The notes beneath the pieces were generated by a model that was given only the letters and a program-made list of their open reading frames with translations, was not told the origin of the DNA and searched no databases. This document shows, in pieces, positions 35,048-38,935 of a stretch of 38,935 bases of DNA. Source of the stretch: an uncultured Pelagibacteraceae bacterium (lineage in GTDB: Bacteria > Pseudomonadota > Alphaproteobacteria > Pelagibacterales > Pelagibacteraceae); assembly GCA_902577525.1 (NCBI GenBank), contig CACGZG010000011.1, positions 1 to 38,935 on the forward strand, read 5' to 3'. The stretch's first letter is position 1; every line of letters begins with the position of its first letter. Both the position numbers and the translations under genes were made by a program.

Positions 35048-35078
35048 GTTATATTATTACATAGAGTTATATTATAAC
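35048..35078. promoter_or_regulatory. Two tandem Zur-box-like palindromes
   Basis: GTTATATTATTAC at 35048-35060 and the perfect palindrome GTTATATTATAAC at 35066-35078, centres 18 bp apart, in the divergent znuC-znuA gap. The form GTTATA-N-TATAAC resembles known Zur sites in Alphaproteobacteria, and zur itself is in the cluster. Confidence 0.72.
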
Positions 35079-35096
35079 AATTTTAATAATTAAACC

Positions 35097-36152
35097 ATGA
35101 AAACAATTAAAAAACTCCCAATATTATTATCAATTTTATCATTCTTGACAATTTTTACACCAGCTAATGCTGAAATAAAAGTAGTTGCATCAATAAAACC
35201 AATTCATTCACTTGCAAGCTATTTAATGGATGGTGTTGGTAAACCTGATTTAATTGTTGATGGTTATGCTTCACCACATGGATTTGCATTAAAACCATCC
35301 CATGCAAAAATGATTCAAAATGCCGATATTATATTTTGGGTAGGTGAAGACATAGAAAGCTTTTTAGAAAAACCATTGAAATCAATCGCAAAAAAAGCTG
35401 AAAAAATTGAATTAATGGAAATTAAAGGGATAACTAAACTTAAATTTAGAGAAAGAAATATTTTTGAAGGTCATGACGATCATGGTCATAAAGAAGACGA
35501 TCACGATGATCATGCAAAGAAAGAGGATGATCATGATGATCACGATCATGACAAAAAAGAGAAAGAACATGGTCATGATGAACACGGACATGATGATGAT
35601 CATAAAAAAGATGGTCACGATGATCATGGACATGAAGGCCACGCACATGGTGAACATGATCCACACATTTGGTTAGATCCAATGAATGCAAAAGTAATTT
35701 TAAGTGAAATGGCTGAACATTTAATTGAGAATGACTCAAAAAATGAAGCTAAATATAAAGAAAATTTAAAAAAAGCACATAAAGATTTAGATAAATTAAT
35801 AAAAAAAGTAAAATCGGAATTAAATAAAGATTTTAAATCAATAGTTTTTCATGATGCGTATCAATATTTTGAAGAAAGATTTGGTGTAAATATTCTTGGT
35901 GCATTTACAGTAAATACCGACGTAATGCCTGGTGCTGAGCAATTAGCTGAAATTAGAGAAGTAATTGAGCATGATAAAGTAAGCTGTATATTTTCAGAGC
36001 CTCAATTTAATCCTGATATCATTAAAGCTGTAGCGAAAGATACTAATATTGCAACTGGGGTCATAGATCCATTGGGCGCAACTCTTGATCCTGGTAAAGA
36101 TTTATATTTTGATTTAATTGGGAATATGTCTAAATCTTTTAAAGGTTGTTAA
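35097..36152 (+). CDS. znuA: Zinc ABC transporter, periplasmic zinc-binding protein ZnuA
   Basis: 351 aa. Signal peptide to about residue 25 (PANA-E). Metal-site motifs: IKPIHSLASYLMDGV (first His), DPHIWLDPMNAK (second), FHDAYQYFEERFG (third) and SEPQFNPD (acidic). Between about residues 123 and 190 is a loop of His, Asp, Lys and Glu with many HDDH/HGHD units, typical of ZnuA but unusually long. It captures zinc for ZnuBC and faces znuC over the Zur sites. Confidence 0.95.
   Translation: MKTIKKLPILLSILSFLTIFTPANAEIKVVASIKPIHSLASYLMDGVGKPDLIVDGYASPHGFALKPSHAKMIQNADIIFWVGEDIESFLEKPLKSIAKKAEKIELMEIKGITKLKFRERNIFEGHDDHGHKEDDHDDHAKKEDDHDDHDHDKKEKEHGHDEHGHDDDHKKDGHDDHGHEGHAHGEHDPHIWLDPMNAKVILSEMAEHLIENDSKNEAKYKENLKKAHKDLDKLIKKVKSELNKDFKSIVFHDAYQYFEERFGVNILGAFTVNTDVMPGAEQLAEIREVIEHDKVSCIFSEPQFNPDIIKAVAKDTNIATGVIDPLGATLDPGKDLYFDLIGNMSKSFKGC
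35464..35660 (+). repeat. His/Asp-coding imperfect repeats within znuA
   Basis: Short tandem variants of GATCATGATGATCACGAT and similar code for the HDH-type loop of ZnuA. The low-complexity DNA yields several long spurious frames on both strands. Copy number could vary between strains. Confidence 0.75.
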
Positions 36153-36194
36153 TTTAAAATTGATCTTTAGTTATAAATAATATCTAATAATGTG

Positions 36195-37193
36195 ATGAGT
36201 ACGATTTCCCTCACATTAGATGAAATTTTTAATTTAGCAAAAAAGACTTTATTAGCTAATGGATGTGATGATGAAACAGCATCTATATTATCAGATTTAA
36301 TTAGAAATGCTGAAAGAGATGGATCTTTATCTCATGGTTTATTTAGATTGCCTGCTTATGTAAGTGGTTTAAAGAGTGGAAAAATTAATGGTAAAGGAAA
36401 ACCTGAAGTAAAAAAGATTTCAGCATCAGTAATCAAAGTTCAAGGTAACAATTGTTTAGCACCTGTAGTTTTAAATAAGGGTTTGCCTGAATTAGTAAAA
36501 GCAGCAAAAGAAAATGGTGTCGCTGTGCTTGCAATTAATAATTCTCATCACATGGCCGCGATGTGGCCAGAGACAGAAAAATTGGCAGAAGAGGGTTTAG
36601 TTGCATTTGCATGCACATCCTACAAACCTGCGGTAGCGCCTGCTGGAGCGATCAAGCCATTATTTGGTACAAATCCTATTTCATTTGCATGGCCGCGACC
36701 TGGAAAAACTCCCGTCGTTTATGATATGGCAACAGCATCAATGGCAATGGGTGAAGTACAAGTTGCAAAAAGAGAAGGGCACAAAGTTCCACTTGGCACA
36801 GGTTTAACTAAAGATGGTAAAGAGACAACAGATCCAGGAGCAATAGCTGATGGTGGTGTTTTACTTCCTTTTGGTGGATACAAAGGTTCTGCAATAGCAA
36901 TGATGGTAGAATTAATGGCTGGCGCACTAGTTGGTGATAATTTTAGTTTTGAGACAGCCGCAAAAGATAATAATGATGGTGGACCTCCTAGTGGTGGAGA
37001 ATTTATTATTGCAATTTCACCTGACAAAACTTCTGGAACTAATTGGCAAAAACATGCTGAAGAATTTTTCAATAAGATGAAATCTTTTGATGGCGTTAGA
37101 CTTCCAGGGGAAAGAAGACACAAAAATAGATTAGATAAGGGCCCACGAAATATTAATGAGGAGCTGGTTAATAAAATAAAATCTTTAAGCTAA
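36195..37193 (+). CDS. Malate/L-lactate dehydrogenase-family NAD(P)H oxidoreductase
   Basis: 332 aa. Ldh_2 family: RNAERDGSLSHGLFRLPAYV near residue 35, INNSHHMAAMWP, the nucleotide-binding FGTNPISFAWP and VYDMATASMAMGEV, and GGYKGSAIAMMVELMAG. The catalytic His is likely in SHGLFR and in NSHHMAA. The family includes malate, ureidoglycolate and lactate dehydrogenases and imino-acid (pyrroline/piperideine-2-carboxylate) reductases, so the substrate is open. Start at ATG 36195; a GTG three bases before is possible. Its 3' end overlaps the convergent xthA by nine bases. Confidence 0.85.
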   Translation: MSTISLTLDEIFNLAKKTLLANGCDDETASILSDLIRNAERDGSLSHGLFRLPAYVSGLKSGKINGKGKPEVKKISASVIKVQGNNCLAPVVLNKGLPELVKAAKENGVAVLAINNSHHMAAMWPETEKLAEEGLVAFACTSYKPAVAPAGAIKPLFGTNPISFAWPRPGKTPVVYDMATASMAMGEVQVAKREGHKVPLGTGLTKDGKETTDPGAIADGGVLLPFGGYKGSAIAMMVELMAGALVGDNFSFETAAKDNNDGGPPSGGEFIIAISPDKTSGTNWQKHAEEFFNKMKSFDGVRLPGERRHKNRLDKGPRNINEELVNKIKSLS

Positions 37194-37961
37194 AGTAATT
37201 TCTATTGGTGTATGATCAGAAGGTTTTTCTCGACCTCTTGGATCTTTATTAATATTTATACCCTTTACTTTATCTATTAAAGAATTTGACACTAAAAAAT
37301 GATCTATTCTCATTCCATTATTTTTTTGCCATGCACCTCTCATGTAATCCCAAAAGGTATATCCTTCTTTAGTCTCATTAAAATATCGATAAACATCATT
37401 AAAACCTAGATTAATCATTTCTCGTAATTTTTTTCTTATTTCCAATCTAAATAGAGCATCGTCTTCAAAGCTTTTTGGATTATAGACATCCTCAGCAGCA
37501 GGTATGATATTAAAATCACCACCAAGGATTATATTTTGATTTTTTTTAGTTAAAGATTTTAATTGTTTAATTAGATCATCAAGCCATTTTTTTTTGTAAT
37601 CATATTTTTCAGTATCTACAGGGTTCCCGTTTGGTGTATAAATATTAATTAATTGAATATTTTTTTTTTTGTATTCAAGTTCAGCTGAGATTATCCTTGA
37701 TTGTTTTAGCTTATCTTTGATTAAATCTGTTTTAATGTTTTTTAATTTTTCTTTTGAAATAATTGCAACACCGTTGTAACTTTTTTGACCAAAAACATAA
37801 CTTTCATAGTCCATTGAGGAAAAATCATCATAAGGAAAGTTCACATCCTCAGTTTTAATTTCTTGCATCATCACAACATCAGGTTTGTACTTGAGAAGAT
37901 AACTTTTGATATTTTCAATTCGAGCTCGAACAGAATTTACATTCCACGAGGAAATAATCAT
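37185..37961 (-). CDS. xthA: Exodeoxyribonuclease III
   Basis: 258 aa, beginning MIISSWNVNSVRARIENI at the ATG that overlaps the erpA stop by one base. Class II AP-endonuclease motifs: SWNVNSVRAR, MMQEIKTED, GGDFNIIPAAEDVY, RGAWQKNNGMRIDHFLVS and PSDHTPIEI with the catalytic Asp-His pair. It repairs abasic sites and degrades DNA from 3' ends. The erpA-xthA order, with dgt divergent, is common in Alphaproteobacteria. Confidence 0.95.
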   Translation of the reverse strand: MIISSWNVNSVRARIENIKSYLLKYKPDVVMMQEIKTEDVNFPYDDFSSMDYESYVFGQKSYNGVAIISKEKLKNIKTDLIKDKLKQSRIISAELEYKKKNIQLINIYTPNGNPVDTEKYDYKKKWLDDLIKQLKSLTKKNQNIILGGDFNIIPAAEDVYNPKSFEDDALFRLEIRKKLREMINLGFNDVYRYFNETKEGYTFWDYMRGAWQKNNGMRIDHFLVSNSLIDKVKGININKDPRGREKPSDHTPIEITLA

Positions 37962-38278
37962 TAAAGAGAAAACGAAACACCACAACCACAAGAGGATTTG
38001 GTTTGTGGATTAGTTATTTTGAACTGTTCACCAATTAATTCTGACACATAGTCAATTTCTGACCCTTTTAATAAATCTGCAGATGCTTTATCTATCAATA
38101 TGTTTTCATAATTTAAATCATCAGCCGCTTTTTCCTTGTCAAAAGTAAATTCATATTGAAAGCCTGAGCAACCACCACCTTTGATAGCGATTCTAAAAAA
38201 CGACCCTTTGTCTTTTTTAGATAGCAAAACATTGATCTGTTTTAGAGCCTTATCAGTAAATTTAATTTCTTTAATCAT
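37961..38278 (-). CDS. erpA: A-type iron-sulfur cluster carrier, ErpA-like
   Basis: 105 aa HesB/IscA family. The three cluster cysteines are in GGGCSGFQYEF and SCGCGVSF, with correct spacing (C-x(n)-C-x-C). It delivers Fe-S clusters to target proteins. The neighbours xthA and dgt favour ErpA over IscA; the sequence alone does not separate them. It is divergent from dgt over 50 bp. Confidence 0.9.
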   Translation of the reverse strand: MIKEIKFTDKALKQINVLLSKKDKGSFFRIAIKGGGCSGFQYEFTFDKEKAADDLNYENILIDKASADLLKGSEIDYVSELIGEQFKITNPQTKSSCGCGVSFSL

Positions 38279-38328
38279 TATTGATCACTGGTATTACTAA
38301 TATAATACTTAAATTTTAATTTTAAAGG

Positions 38329-38935
38329 ATGAAAAAATACTCAAAGATTGCTCTTATCAAAAGTAAAGGAAGAATATTCAAAGAATCTTTGTCAAAATAC
38401 AGATCGCCATTTCAAAGAGATAGAGATCGAATAATTCACAGCGCCTCATTTCGAAGGCTTAAACATAAGACTCAGGTATTTGTAAACACAGAGGGTGATC
38501 ATTACAGAACAAGATTAACTCATTCTATGGAAGTTGCTCAAATTGCACGATCTATTGCAAGATATCTTGAATTGAATGAAGACTTAGCCGAAACTTTAAG
38601 TCTGGCACATGATTTGGGTCATCCACCATTTGGTCATGCTGGTGAGGAGTCTCTTAATGAATGTATGGAAGATTACGGAGGCTTTGATCATAATTTACAA
38701 ACTCTTCGTGTAGTTATGTTTTTAGAGAATAAATATCTTAAGTATAGCGGATTAAATCTTTCAATTGAAACGTTAGAAGGATTGCTTAAGCATAACGGTC
38801 CAGTTTATGAATTGGATTTAGTTGATAGCTTAATTGGTACTAAAAGATTCAAGAATATGATCGATTTTAATACTTATCCATCATTAGAGGCTCAAGTTTC
38901 AGCTATTTCAGATGATATAGCTTATAACAATCATG
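38329..38935 (+). CDS. dgt: Deoxyguanosinetriphosphate triphosphohydrolase, N-terminal part (cut by window end)
   Basis: 202 codons are visible and the frame is still open at the end. HD-domain motifs typical of dGTPases: [22 protein letters not shown] near the start, [19 protein letters not shown], and the metal-site [16 protein letters not shown]. It hydrolyses dNTPs to nucleosides and triphosphate. Start at ATG 38329, preceded by AAAGGA four bases upstream. Confidence 0.93.
   Translation, partial: MKKYSKIALIKSKGRIFKESLSKYRSPFQRDRDRIIHSASFRRLKHKTQVFVNTEGDHYRTRLTHSMEVAQIARSIARYLELNEDLAETLSLAHDLGHPPFGHAGEESLNECMEDYGGFDHNLQTLRVVMFLENKYLKYSGLNLSIETLEGLLKHNGPVYELDLVDSLIGTKRFKNMIDFNTYPSLEAQVSAISDDIAYNNH

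Noticed and set aside
35412-35739. Several open frames on both strands over the His-rich part of znuA
   Set aside because: They arise from the repeated GATCATGAT-type DNA that codes for the ZnuA loop and have Met/His/Ile-only low-complexity products.
1-38935. CRISPR arrays, insertion sequences, prophage, toxin-antitoxin or defence islands
   Set aside because: No regular repeat-spacer series, transposase, integrase or paired small toxin genes are seen; the window is core-like chromosome.

Overview
The window is a very AT-rich, gene-dense stretch of a chromosome. Short or overlapping gene junctions, single-copy tRNAs, no mobile elements and alphaproteobacterial gene neighbourhoods (ntrYX-trkA, aapJQMP, erpA-xthA-dgt) point to the SAR11 clade (Pelagibacterales). 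This is a judgement from composition and gene content; no database search was possible. The window cuts ntrY at its left edge and dgt at its right edge. No gap between genes exceeds about 180 bases.

Layout. (1) Positions 1-9084: nitrogen and ion uptake. The tail of the sensor kinase NtrY, the regulator NtrX (AAA+ core visibly degenerate), TrkA/TrkH potassium uptake, tRNA-Arg(UCU), and the general L-amino-acid ABC transporter aapJ-QMP with an intrinsic terminator between the binding protein and the permease genes. (2) 9247-15479: an XRE-type regulator, tRNA-Asn(GUU) and tRNA-Cys(GCA) on the minus strand, then a tightly overlapping valS-ilvD-manC run. (3) 15480-30401: a phosphorus-stress block. 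It holds a lipid kinase, a PlcP-like phospholipase C and an Agt-like glycosyltransferase (phospholipid replacement), phoR, an unrecognised secreted protein, pstSCAB-phoU-phoB, a SixA-like phosphatase, and ppk-ppx for polyphosphate. (4) 30561-32640, minus strand: a small Lys-rich coiled-coil protein, then a Nudix hydrolase, an aquaglyceroporin, an arsenate reductase and a small membrane protein in one operon. (5) 32701-36152: DUF3147-like membrane protein, Zur and the ZnuABC zinc importer, with two tandem Zur-like palindromes between the divergent znuC and znuA. (6) 36195-38935: a malate/lactate-dehydrogenase-family oxidoreductase, xthA, erpA and the start of dgt.

The most interesting thread is a set of PhoB-box-like direct repeats (7-mers of the type TGTAACA at 11-bp spacing). 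They occur before pstS, before plcP and before the arsenic operon, with weaker copies before the secreted orphan and in the gap after ppx. If real, phosphate starvation would induce together phosphate uptake, phospholipid replacement and arsenate detoxification. That would make sense because arsenate enters cells through phosphate transporters. A second theme is that both periplasmic binding-protein genes (aapJ, pstS) are followed directly by a strong hairpin terminator, which should let the binding protein be made in large excess over its membrane partners.
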